From DATARH01 sp963746885 (GTDB lineage Bacteria > Pseudomonadota > Alphaproteobacteria > ATCC43930 > CGMCC-115725): 64,000 nt of DNA. The DNA is taken from assembly GCA_963746885.1 (NCBI GenBank), contig CAVVDM010000004.1:496001-560000 (forward strand), given 5' to 3'. The position numbers were made by a program, and so were the translations under genes. Under the pieces are notes generated by a model, which saw only the letters and a program-made list of their open reading frames with translations, did no database searches and was not told the origin of the DNA. Within the stretch, counting starts at the first letter, position 1, and each line of letters opens with the position of its first letter. Below are positions 54,961 through 64,000 of the stretch, piece by piece.

Positions 54961-56067
54961 ATGAACATTGCTCCCGGTGTGTTTGCCGCCGGGCTGGCGC
55001 TCGCTGTGTGCGCCGCCGCCCCAGTCGCTGGCGCGACTGATCTGACACCGCATGAAAAATCGCTGATGGCCGCCGCCAAGAAAGAAGGGGCGGTCACTAT
55101 TCTCAACCCGGTATTCGCCGATGAGACCGCCCAGGAATTGGGAGAGGCGTTCGTCAAGCGCTACAATCTGGGGCCGGACTTCAAATTCAACAACCTGCGC
55201 AAGGGCACCGGCGCGACGGTCGCGCAGACCCGCCAGGAGATCAAGGCCGGCAAGTTCACCGTCGACATCCTGATGGTCAGCGCCCCCGGCTTCTTCGACG
55301 AGGCGGCAAAGCGCGGCGTGTTCGCCAAGCTGGACAGCCCCTACTGGAAGGATTCCGAGGAGCTGGCAAAGAAGGCCGGCCAGTATTTCGATGACCCGTA
55401 TGTGGTCATTCCGCTGGCCTATACATTCCAGCCGGTGTGGAATTCGGCCTGCCCCGGGATGGACAAGATCAACATCACCTCCTACGCCGATACGGTGCAG
55501 CCGGCACTGAAGGGCAAGACCATCGCGTCCGACATCACCAAGAGCTTCACCTATACCAATACGGTCGTGTCGCTGATGGAAGCGGGCGCGGTGCCGTTCC
55601 CGAAATTCTGGGACGAACTGAAGGCGACCGACCCGATCGTCGAGTTCCGCACCGAGCCGAAAATGCAGATGGTGGTGTCCTGCCAGCGGCCGCTCGACAT
55701 GTGGAACACCTCCGGCCGGGTCTATCAGAACGTGCTCAAGGACCCGGCGCTGGCGATGACGCTGAAGATCGGATCGTACAAGGAAGGCCAGGTGATGCTG
55801 GGCAATCAGGCGGCAGTGCTGAAAGGGGCGCCGCATCCCGCCGCCGCCCAATTGCTGATCGATTTCCTGCTCAGCAAGGAAGGCACCGACATCATGGTCG
55901 AGGACGAGGCGGTCAATACCTTCCGCAAGAACTACACGCCGCCCGCGATCATCAGGCCGTACGTGCTCGACGTCAGCAAGTTCAAATTGCTCGGCCTCAA
56001 GGATTGGGTCGGGGCGCAGAAGAATTTTGCCACGGTGCGCGACGCCTGGGTCGCAAAATTCAAGTAG
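54961..56067 (+). CDS. ABC transporter substrate-binding protein, Fe(III)/AfuA-like type, copy 2
   Basis: This 368-residue paralogue of the preceding protein has a signal peptide (MNIAPGVFAAGLALAVCAA, cut near VAGA). Large parts are identical to copy 1, for example LRKGTGATVAQTRQEI, VDILMVSAPGFFD and EGQVMLGNQAAVLKGAPHP, and there are no length changes of note. The start at 54961 has AAGGA upstream. The pair arose by tandem duplication. Differences are spread through the region after residue 180 (NITSYADTVQPALKG against TVTSYADTVGAKLKG), so they may bind related ligands. It is followed 83 bases later by the permease gene. Confidence 0.88.
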   Translation: MNIAPGVFAAGLALAVCAAAPVAGATDLTPHEKSLMAAAKKEGAVTILNPVFADETAQELGEAFVKRYNLGPDFKFNNLRKGTGATVAQTRQEIKAGKFTVDILMVSAPGFFDEAAKRGVFAKLDSPYWKDSEELAKKAGQYFDDPYVVIPLAYTFQPVWNSACPGMDKINITSYADTVQPALKGKTIASDITKSFTYTNTVVSLMEAGAVPFPKFWDELKATDPIVEFRTEPKMQMVVSCQRPLDMWNTSGRVYQNVLKDPALAMTLKIGSYKEGQVMLGNQAAVLKGAPHPAAAQLLIDFLLSKEGTDIMVEDEAVNTFRKNYTPPAIIRPYVLDVSKFKLLGLKDWVGAQKNFATVRDAWVAKFK

Positions 56068-56150
56068 GGCGTATCGAATAGACCACGGCGTGGCCGGGCC
56101 GATTGTGGCGCGGCCACGCCCCGATGGCGACAGCACGGAAGCAAGGCAGG

Positions 56151-57905
56151 ATGAGCACCGAAACGATCCCGACGGCACCGATTGCGCGGACGGCGGCTGG
56201 GAACCGCTGGCGCAGCGCGATCTCCCAGGAGTCGGTCGCCACCCTCGTGGTCAGCCTGATCGTGGCGGCCGCGGTGATCCTGCCGCTGCTGACGCTGGTC
56301 GTCAGCAGCTTTCAGGTTCTCGATTCGGGCGGCTTCGATACGACCTGGGGCCTCGCCAACTACCGCACCCTGTTCACCGACCGCATCATCCCGAAAGCCT
56401 TTGTCAACACGCTGGTGATCAGCACCGGCACGACAATTCTGGCGACCTTCATCGGGGTGTCGCTCGCCTGGATCAATGCGCGCACCAACTGCCCGCAGCG
56501 CGAGCGGCTCGAACCGTTCAACATGATCCCGTTCTTCCTGAGCCCGTTTGTCGGGGCGATTGCCTGGCACGACATGGCCTCGCCGAAGGTGGGACTGTTG
56601 AATGCCTGGGCCCGCGACTACCTCGGGGTCAACGGCTACCTGCTCAATGTCGACAACCTCTACGGCGTGATCTGGGTCACGGCGATCTTTTTCGCGCCGC
56701 TCGTGTACCTGTTCGTTGTCGGCTCGCTGCGCCGCATGGACCCCTCGCTCGAGGACAGCGCGCGCACCACCGGCGCCGGGCTGGTGCGCACCACGCTGAC
56801 GGTCACGCTGCCGCTGGTGGCGCCGGGTATCCTGTCGGGCGCCATCATCGTGTTCGTGACCAGCGCCGGCGAGTTCGGCGTGCCGTTCAAGCTCAGCGCG
56901 CCCTATGGCTGGGAGACGCTGACCACCCAGATCTTCACCAAGGCGGTCGGCGACGACGCGAATTATTATCTCGGCTCGGCGATGAGCATGGCGCTCGGCG
57001 TCATCACCGTGGCGCTGATCTGGGTGCAGCAGCGCTATATCGCGCCGCGCTCGTTCACCACCGTGACCGGCAAGGGGTTTCGCCCCAACGTGCTCGATCT
57101 CGGGGGGTGGCGGTGGGTGGCGTTCGGCTACAACGTCGCCTTCATCCTGGTCGCCGTTGTCCTGCCGATCCTGTGCCTGATCGTGGTCAGCCTGCACCCG
57201 GTGTGGCAGGGCGAGATCATCCCCAGCAACATGACCCTGCACAATTATGTGAAGACGCTGTTCTTCTGGGCGCCGGATCACATCTCGGCCGCGACCAACG
57301 GCATCGGCAACAGCCTCTTCCTGGCCTTTGTCGGCGCGACGATCGCGATGATCATGGCGCTGATTGTCAGCTACATGATCCACCGGACGCGCGGCTTCGG
57401 CTCGCGCCTGCTGGAGTTTCTGTGTGTCGTGCCGATCGGCTTCCCCGGCATCGTGCTGGCGATGGGCGTGCTGGTGACTTACATCAGGACGCCGATCTAC
57501 GCGACGATCTGGATCCTGCTGCTCGGCTACATCACGCGGTTTTTTCCCTACGGCCAGCGCAACATATCCTCGGTGATGCTGGCGATCTCGGAGGAGCTCG
57601 ACCAGAGTTCGCGCATGTCGGGCGCCTCGTGGTTCACGACGCTGCGTCGCATCACGATACCGCTGTTGAAGCCGGGCATCTTTGCCGGCTGGGTGCTGCT
57701 GTTCGTGATCTTTCTGCGCGAGCTGTCGATCTCGATCATCCTGTACACCTCGGGCACCGAGACGATCTCGGTCGGCGTCTATTATCTGTCGAATTTCGAG
57801 AACGAGCCGCTGACCTGCGCGCTGTCGATCGCCCAGACCGCCCTCCTGCTGCTTTGTTTCATGATCTTCCGGCGGGTGGCAGGGCGCGAAGCCCTGACGG
57901 TTTGA
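56151..57905 (+). CDS. ABC transporter permease with two fused transmembrane domains (FbpB/PotB-like)
   Basis: This 584-residue protein has about twelve membrane helices and two complete binding-protein-dependent permease modules in one chain, as in FbpB/SfuB. The cytoplasmic EAA-type loops are EDSARTTGAGLVRTTLTVTL in the first half and DQSSRMSGASWFTTLRRITI in the second, each followed by a PGI segment. The start at 56151 (MSTETIPTAP) has AAGGCAGG upstream; 56124 and 56103 are in-frame alternatives. A single double permease is enough to serve both binding proteins. It is 9 bases before the first ATPase gene. Confidence 0.9.
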   Translation: MSTETIPTAPIARTAAGNRWRSAISQESVATLVVSLIVAAAVILPLLTLVVSSFQVLDSGGFDTTWGLANYRTLFTDRIIPKAFVNTLVISTGTTILATFIGVSLAWINARTNCPQRERLEPFNMIPFFLSPFVGAIAWHDMASPKVGLLNAWARDYLGVNGYLLNVDNLYGVIWVTAIFFAPLVYLFVVGSLRRMDPSLEDSARTTGAGLVRTTLTVTLPLVAPGILSGAIIVFVTSAGEFGVPFKLSAPYGWETLTTQIFTKAVGDDANYYLGSAMSMALGVITVALIWVQQRYIAPRSFTTVTGKGFRPNVLDLGGWRWVAFGYNVAFILVAVVLPILCLIVVSLHPVWQGEIIPSNMTLHNYVKTLFFWAPDHISAATNGIGNSLFLAFVGATIAMIMALIVSYMIHRTRGFGSRLLEFLCVVPIGFPGIVLAMGVLVTYIRTPIYATIWILLLGYITRFFPYGQRNISSVMLAISEELDQSSRMSGASWFTTLRRITIPLLKPGIFAGWVLLFVIFLRELSISIILYTSGTETISVGVYYLSNFENEPLTCALSIAQTALLLLCFMIFRRVAGREALTV

Positions 57906-57914
57906 GGGCGAGGC

Positions 57915-59047
57915 ATGACAGCAGGAAGTGCGGCGGGCGATATGACGGTCGAGAACCTTTCCGCCCCCTACCTGGAGGTGCGGGGCCTCGTTAAACGGTT
58001 CGGCAACGATCGCGCCGTCGACGATGTTTCATTCAGCGCCCCGAAAGGCAGCTTTCTGACACTGCTCGGCCCGTCCGGCTGCGGCAAGACGACGACGCTG
58101 ATGAGCATCGCCGGGCTGCACCGCATCGATGCCGGGCTGATCCGGGTTGGCGGGCTGACCTATACCTCGCCGGCCGAGGGAATTTTTCTGCCGCCGGAAA
58201 AGCGCGACATCGGCATGGTGTTCCAGAGCTATGCGATCTGGCCGCACATGACCGTGACGCAGAACGTCGCCTATCCGCTCGAAATCCGCAAAGTCGACCG
58301 GACCGAGATCGACGAGCGGGTCGCCGCGGTATTGCGCCTCGTCGGCCTCGGCGACATGGCCGACAAGCTGGCGACGCAGCTGTCGGGCGGCCAGCAGCAG
58401 CGCGCCGCCCTCGCCCGCGCCATCGTGTCGCGACCGCGCCTGCTGTTGTTCGACGAGCCGCTGTCCAACCTCGACCTCAAACTGCGCGAGCAGATGCGGA
58501 TCGAGTTGAAGCGCATCCAGCACGAGGTCGGCATCACCTCGGTCTACGTTACCCACGACCAGTCCGAAGCCCTGGTGATGAGCGACCAGATCATCGTGAT
58601 GAGCAAGGGGCATATCGAGCAGACCGGCGGGCCGCGCGACATCTACACGCAGCCGGTCAACGGCTATGTCAGCAATTTCATCGGCGTCGCCAATCTGCTG
58701 AAGGGGCGCGTCGTCACGGTGACCGGGCCCGGCCGCGGCCGGGTCGAGGTGGAAGAGGGCGGCAAGCGGATCCAGCTCGCCTGCCGCCTCGGGCAGGGTG
58801 TTGCGCAGGGCGATGCGGCGATCCTGTCGGTGCGGCCCGAGAATGTCCGCGCGCTGCGCCAGAACGGCGCTGAGCCCTGCCTCGAAGGCGAGGTGATCGA
58901 GGCGATCTTTCTCGGCAATTACGTCGATTGCCGGGTGCAATGGGGCGGGTTCGAGTGGAAGGTGCTGGCGCATCCTCGAATGCGGCTGCGCAAGGGCGAA
59001 AAAGTGTATCTGAGTCTCGATCCCGAACACACGCTGGCGGTCCAGCC

Positions 59048-59051
<4 letters not shown>
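57915..59051 (+). CDS. ABC transporter ATP-binding protein (FbpC/PotA-like), copy 1
   Basis: This 378-residue ATPase has Walker A GPSGCGKTT, the Q-loop VFQSYAIWPHMT, signature LSGGQQQRAALARAI, Walker B LLLFDEPLSNLD and the switch His in YVTHDQSEALVMSD. A C-terminal TOBE-type domain (SVRPENVRAL, EAIFLGNYVDCRV) is present, as in the iron/spermidine/sugar importer group. Its stop overlaps the start of the second ATPase gene (ATGA). Confidence 0.93.
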
Positions 59052-60166
<1,115 letters not shown>

Positions 60167-60249
60167 GGGACGGGCGCCGATGATGTGGCCGTCCGGGCGT
60201 CGGACGTATATGCTCGGGCACTCCGATAAACGACGTGCACCGGTGCGAG

Positions 60250-61623
60250 ATGGATGGAGCAGGCGGTAATTCACAAGATCGCGCCTTTGCCGGCTATCAC
60301 GCGCGGCCGGCGCCGTGGCAGGACGGCGAGCGGCTGACGCAGACCGGCCCCGGCACGCCGGGCGGCGAGTACCTGCGGCGCTATTGGCATCCGTTCATGA
60401 TCGCCTCCGAGCTCGGCGAGCTGCCGATCGCGGTGCGGCTGCTCGGCGAGGATCTCGTCGTGTTCCGCGACCGCGGTGGGCGGATCGGCCTATTGCACCG
60501 GCAATGCCTGCACCGCGGCGCCTCGCTCGAATTCGGCATCATCCAGGAGCGCGGCATCGCCTGCTGCTATCACGGCTGGCATTTCGACGTGGACGGCACG
60601 ATCCTCTCGACCCCGGCCGAGCCGGAAACCAGCCGCATCCGCCACAATTTCTGCCAGGGCGCCTATCAGGTGCGCGAAGCCTGCGGGCTGCTGTTCGCCT
60701 ATATGGGGGCGCCCGAGCGCACCCCTGCCTTTCCCTATTACGACACGTTCTCCCACCCGGAAGGCAATACGCTCGCCAATTTCAAGATGTTCTACCCGTG
60801 CAGCTGGCTGCAGATCTGCGAGAACGCGGCCGACCCGATCCACAACGCCTATCTGCACGCGATTTCGAGCGGGCTGCAATTTTCCGCGCCGTTCCGCGAG
60901 CCGCCCGCGCTCGATTACGTCGAGACCCCGATCGGCTTTCTGTCGATGGCGACGCGGCGGGTCGGCGACTTTGTCTTCATCCGGTCGAGCGACGTGGCGC
61001 TGCCCAATTTCGGGCAGTTTGCCGGCGGCTCCAACCCGGCGACCGACGAAAGCTTTTTCATCGCCGCCTATACGACGCGCTGGGTGACGCCGATCGACGA
61101 CCACAACGCCTTCTACATCGGCATCCGCACCATCAACGACCGCAACCCGAGCGCCGTGATGCGCAACGCCAAGCCCGAGGATTTCGGGGTCGGGCGCATG
61201 GGCCTCATCGGCCAGACCGACGACCGGCCCTACGAGGAGCGCCAGCGCGAGCCGGGCGATTACGACGCCTGCGTCAGCCAGGGCATGATTGCCAACCGCC
61301 GCGCCGAGCACCTCGGCACGACCGACCGCGGCATTGTCATGCTGCGCCGCATGCTGAGCCGCGGCATCGACGCGGTCGAGGCGGGCGAGGAGCCGGAGAT
61401 CCCGCGCCTCTACCAGGACGGCGAGATGGCGCGCAGCTATTGCCACGAGCTGGTGTTCCGCCTGCCGAGCCAGTCGAACATCAGCGACATCGCCTCGCTC
61501 GGCGAATTTGGCCGGCGTGCGGCGCAGATCGTCGTCGCGACCGACCATCTGCCGCCGGCCGAACGCGAGCGGGTCGCCAGCGAGCGCATCCGCCACCTGC
61601 TCGCCGCCGATCTGGTCAGCTAG
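60250..61623 (+). CDS. Rieske non-heme iron oxygenase, phthalate dioxygenase-like, copy 1
   Basis: This 457-residue oxygenase alpha subunit has the Rieske 2Fe-2S ligands CLH and CCYHGWHF (CxH...CxxH) near residues 85-110. The mononuclear iron site lies in ENAADPIHNAYLH (D, H and H, following the bridging region). Early motifs TQTGPGTPGGEYLRRYWHP and DLVVFRDRGGRIGLLH are those of the phthalate 4,5-dioxygenase/vanillate O-demethylase branch, which needs only a reductase and no beta subunit. The start at 60250 is a choice among GTG 60235 and ATG 60250. The leader holds small palindromes. The substrate is unknown. Confidence 0.9.
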   Translation: MDGAGGNSQDRAFAGYHARPAPWQDGERLTQTGPGTPGGEYLRRYWHPFMIASELGELPIAVRLLGEDLVVFRDRGGRIGLLHRQCLHRGASLEFGIIQERGIACCYHGWHFDVDGTILSTPAEPETSRIRHNFCQGAYQVREACGLLFAYMGAPERTPAFPYYDTFSHPEGNTLANFKMFYPCSWLQICENAADPIHNAYLHAISSGLQFSAPFREPPALDYVETPIGFLSMATRRVGDFVFIRSSDVALPNFGQFAGGSNPATDESFFIAAYTTRWVTPIDDHNAFYIGIRTINDRNPSAVMRNAKPEDFGVGRMGLIGQTDDRPYEERQREPGDYDACVSQGMIANRRAEHLGTTDRGIVMLRRMLSRGIDAVEAGEEPEIPRLYQDGEMARSYCHELVFRLPSQSNISDIASLGEFGRRAAQIVVATDHLPPAERERVASERIRHLLAADLVS

Positions 61624-61639
61624 ACGATCGAGAATATCG

Positions 61640-62998
61640 ATGCCCACTCCAGCCGACGCCCGCCTGCAACCCTTTGCCGGGTATCACAACCGGCTCAAGC
61701 CGTTTGCGCCGTCGCCGCTGGCGGAGACCGGACCGGGGACGCCCGGCGGCGACTACCTGCGGCGCTACTGGCACCCGATCATGCTGCAATCGGAGCTGAA
61801 GGATCTGCCGGTCGCGATCCGCATTCTCGGCGAGGATCTGGTGATCTTTCGCGACCGCGGCGGACAGATCGGCCTGTTGCACCGACTGTGCATCCATCGC
61901 GGCGCCTCGCTCGAATTCGGCATCGTCCAGGAGCGCGGCATCGCCTGCTGCTATCACGGCTGGCATTTCGATGTGGACGGCACGGTGCTGTCGACGCCGG
62001 CCGAGCCCGCGACCAGCCATATCCGGCAGAATTTCTGCCAGGGCGCCTATCCGGTGCACGAGGCGCACGGGCTGATCTTCGCCTATCTCGGCCCGCCCGA
62101 GAAGAAGCCGCCGTTTCCCGAACTCGACACCTTTGGCCATCCCGCCGGCAACCGCTTTCTGCCGGTCAAGATGCGCCTGCCGTGCAACTGGCTGCAGATC
62201 GTCGAGAATGCCTGCGACCCGATCCACAACGCCTATCTGCACGCGATCGTCAGCGGCTATCAGTTCTCGCCGGCCTTCGCGGTGCCGCCGGCGCTCGATT
62301 TCATCGAGACGCCGCTCGGCTTCCTGTCGATGGCGACACGGCGGGTCGGCGACAAGGTGTTTATCCGCGCCAGCGACATCATCCTGCCCAACCTCGCGCA
62401 GTTCGCCTCCGGCCAGAACCCGGCCGACACCGACTGCTTCAACATCGCTTGCAGCTTCACCCGTTGGGTGGTGCCGATCGACGACCACAACTCGTTTTAT
62501 ACCGGGCTCACGCACGTCAATGACCGCACCGACCCCGAGGGCGTGCGCGACCCCGCGCTCTATGGCGTCGACAAGATGAACTTCATCGGCCAGACCGCCG
62601 ACCGCCCCTATGAGGAGCGCCAATTGCAGCCCGGCGATTACGACGCCCTCGTGAGCCAGGGCGCGATCGCCGACCGCAACAACGAGCACCTCGGCACGAC
62701 CGACCGCGGCATCGTCATGTTCCGCCGCATGCTGCGCCAGGCGATCGACGCGGTGCAGAACGACGAAGTCCCCGAGTTGCCGCGGCTTTACGGCAACGAC
62801 CCGGTGCGCACCTACAATTACGAGTTGGTGTTTCAGTTGCCCTCGCAATCCAATATCCGCGATCTCGGCGCGCTGCAGGAATTCGGCCGGCGCGCCACCG
62901 AGATCGTGATCGAGACCGACCAATTGCCGCCGCTCGAACGCGAAGCGGTGTCGCGCGAGCGCATCGCCCGGCTGCTTGCCGACGAGTTGGTAGGTTGA
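61640..62998 (+). CDS. Rieske non-heme iron oxygenase, phthalate dioxygenase-like, copy 2
   Basis: This 452-residue paralogue begins 16 bases after copy 1. Its ligands are CIH and CCYHGWHFDVDG for the Rieske cluster and ENACDPIHNAYLH for the mononuclear iron. Shared long blocks with copy 1 include EERGIA-like QERGIACCYHGWHFDVDG, FLSMATRRVGD and LGTTDRGIVM. Differences concentrate in the substrate-binding C-terminal domain (VSGYQFSPAFAVPPALDF against SSGLQFSAPFREPPALDY). The pair may act on two intermediates or form a mixed hexamer or trimer; neither can be told from sequence. Confidence 0.9.
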   Translation: MPTPADARLQPFAGYHNRLKPFAPSPLAETGPGTPGGDYLRRYWHPIMLQSELKDLPVAIRILGEDLVIFRDRGGQIGLLHRLCIHRGASLEFGIVQERGIACCYHGWHFDVDGTVLSTPAEPATSHIRQNFCQGAYPVHEAHGLIFAYLGPPEKKPPFPELDTFGHPAGNRFLPVKMRLPCNWLQIVENACDPIHNAYLHAIVSGYQFSPAFAVPPALDFIETPLGFLSMATRRVGDKVFIRASDIILPNLAQFASGQNPADTDCFNIACSFTRWVVPIDDHNSFYTGLTHVNDRTDPEGVRDPALYGVDKMNFIGQTADRPYEERQLQPGDYDALVSQGAIADRNNEHLGTTDRGIVMFRRMLRQAIDAVQNDEVPELPRLYGNDPVRTYNYELVFQLPSQSNIRDLGALQEFGRRATEIVIETDQLPPLEREAVSRERIARLLADELVG

Positions 62999-63006
62999 GC
63001 GCTACG

Positions 63007-63399
63007 ATGCCGTTCATCACCACCAGGAACGATGCGGCGCGCGCCGCTTTGGGCAGCGACATCGTGATGGCCGGCGGCTGGGGGTTCATCACGAACCTGC
63101 TGCCGATCGACCTCGACAACGATCGCACGCCGCTGCCCGAGGGGGTCGAGCGGCAGGTGCAGCAGATCTTCGCCAATCTCGACGTGTTGCTCGCCGCCGC
63201 CGGCCTCGCCCGCGACAACGTCGTCAGCGTGCGGGTCTATCTGACCGAGTTTCCGCGGCTCTACGAGCGCATGAACGCCGCCTATATCGGCAATTTCCCG
63301 CCCGACCGGCTGCCGGCGCGCAGCGTCGTCGGCGTCGCCCATCTGGTGCGCGGTGCGCAGGTGGCAATGGATTTCGTGCTGTGCGAGGCGCGCCCGTAA
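63007..63399 (+). CDS. RidA/YjgF family protein
   Basis: This 130-residue Rid-family protein contains GGWGFITNLLPIDLDN, GVERQVQQIFANLDVLLAAAG, VSVRVYLTEFPRLYERMNAAY and LPARSVVGVAHLVRGAQVAMDF. It retains the Arg of LPARSVV that in RidA binds the substrate carboxylate. Rid members hydrolyse reactive imines/enamines, and some act in aromatic amine catabolism. The ATG at 63007 was chosen; an in-frame TTG at 62995 overlaps the preceding stop. In this operon it may remove an imine formed during degradation of a nitrogen-containing ring, which is inference. Confidence 0.87.
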   Translation: MPFITTRNDAARAALGSDIVMAGGWGFITNLLPIDLDNDRTPLPEGVERQVQQIFANLDVLLAAAGLARDNVVSVRVYLTEFPRLYERMNAAYIGNFPPDRLPARSVVGVAHLVRGAQVAMDFVLCEARP

Positions 63400-63409
63400 T
63401 CGACCGGCG

Positions 63410-64000
63410 ATGACGCTTTCGCTGCTCGTCAAATCGATCACCTTCGAGGCCGAGGATGTCGTCTCGCTCGACCTGCGGCCGGAGGGCGGCGGGCCGCTGC
63501 CGCCGTTCAGCGCCGGCGCGCATATCGACCTCGAGCTCGGCCCCGGACTGACGCGCAGCTATTCGCTGGCCAACCCGCAAGAGGAGCGCCACCGCTATGT
63601 GATCGGCGTGCAGAAGGACGCCGCCAGCCGCGGCGGGTCGCTGTTCATCCATGACCGCGTGCGGGTCGGGCAGGTGCTGGGCGCGAGCATGCCGCGCAAC
63701 AATTTTCCGCTCGTCGAGGATGCCGCCGAGACGATCCTGTTCGCCGGCGGGATCGGCATCACGCCGGTCTGGTGCATGGTGCAGCGGCTCACTGCGCTCG
63801 GCCGCCCCTGGCGGCTCCATTACGCGGTGCGCACGCGGCGCCGCGCCGCCTTTCTCGACCGCATCACCGCGCTCGGCACCGCCGGGTTCCATCTGCATGT
63901 CGATGACGAGGCGGACGGGCGCGTGTTCGACCTCGCGCCGATCGTCGCCGACGCGCCGCCGGGGGCGCAGCTCTATTGCTGCGGGCCATCACCGATGCTT
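63410..64000 (+). CDS. Phthalate dioxygenase reductase-like oxidoreductase (partial at right edge)
   Basis: The first 197 residues of an iron-sulfur flavoprotein reductase are present. The flavin-binding barrel has FSAGAHIDLEL and RSYSLANPQEE, the FMN-type RxYSL motif. The nucleotide-binding domain has ILFAGGIGITPVWCMVQRL and LYCCGPSPML at the edge. In phthalate dioxygenase reductase and VanB a plant-type 2Fe-2S domain follows; that part lies outside the window. It starts 11 bases after the RidA-like stop and supplies electrons to the two Rieske oxygenases. Confidence 0.88.
   Translation, partial: MTLSLLVKSITFEAEDVVSLDLRPEGGGPLPPFSAGAHIDLELGPGLTRSYSLANPQEERHRYVIGVQKDAASRGGSLFIHDRVRVGQVLGASMPRNNFPLVEDAAETILFAGGIGITPVWCMVQRLTALGRPWRLHYAVRTRRRAAFLDRITALGTAGFHLHVDDEADGRVFDLAPIVADAPPGAQLYCCGPSPML

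Noticed and set aside
60237..60246. GCACCGGTGC perfect palindrome before the first Rieske gene
   Set aside because: A 10-base palindrome of this composition is expected by chance in GC-rich DNA, it sits on the start region, and no regulator is adjacent.

Overview
The window is about 64 kb of GC-rich DNA (judged by eye, well above 60% G+C) from an alphaproteobacterium. A Rhodospirillales-like or related lineage fits best. The grounds are the CobN/CobW/CobO/CobQ-type B12 genes, a DUF6489-like small protein, frequent GTG and TTG starts, and strong G/C bias at third codon positions. Genes are packed tightly, often with 1 to 11 base overlaps. I saw no rRNA, tRNA, CRISPR array, insertion sequence or phage gene.

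Layout. (1) 1-8071: a flavin-dependent hydroxylase cut by the left edge, a dienelactone hydrolase-like protein, a TauD-type dioxygenase, then a TetR - membrane fusion protein - RND pump operon with a palindromic operator in front of the repressor. (2) 8361-21297: small metabolic genes, namely a histidine phosphatase, a DUF6489-like protein, an LLM oxidoreductase, glyoxalase II-like and LACTB2-like metallo-hydrolases, a double VOC protein, a His/Pro-rich lipoprotein, two coupled PLP aminotransferases, a PaaI thioesterase, a TerC-like membrane protein, an MFS carrier, a possible CnbZ-type deaminase and an acetolactate synthase-like TPP enzyme. (3) 21582-36171: a type I secretion island with a regulator whose receiver domain is degenerate, an HlyB-like exporter, an HlyD-like adaptor, a Sel1-repeat protein and a glycine-rich RTX-like likely substrate. 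Two methyltransferases and a 1332-residue methyltransferase/TPR/glycosyltransferase fusion follow. (4) 36177-53513: a cobalamin locus in two minus-strand runs, cobU-cobW-cobN-cobO-cobQ behind a cobalamin riboswitch, and cbiX-cobH-cobL-(GT83-like)-cobI-cbiG/cobJ-cobM, with cbiB on the plus strand between them. (5) 53660-64000: a plus-strand operon with two paralogous binding proteins, one double-domain permease, two ABC ATPases, two paralogous Rieske oxygenases, a RidA-like protein and a phthalate dioxygenase reductase-like protein cut by the right edge. It reads as an uptake and ring-hydroxylation system for an unidentified aromatic compound.

A recurrent oddity is that nine genes have broken reading frames. 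I find about 20 frame breaks, and 18 of them are explained by one extra base. There is also one in-frame stop in cobN. This looks more like residual insertion errors in the assembly than decay of nine unrelated genes, but it cannot be settled from sequence alone. Coordinates of broken genes are given for the restored full-length gene.
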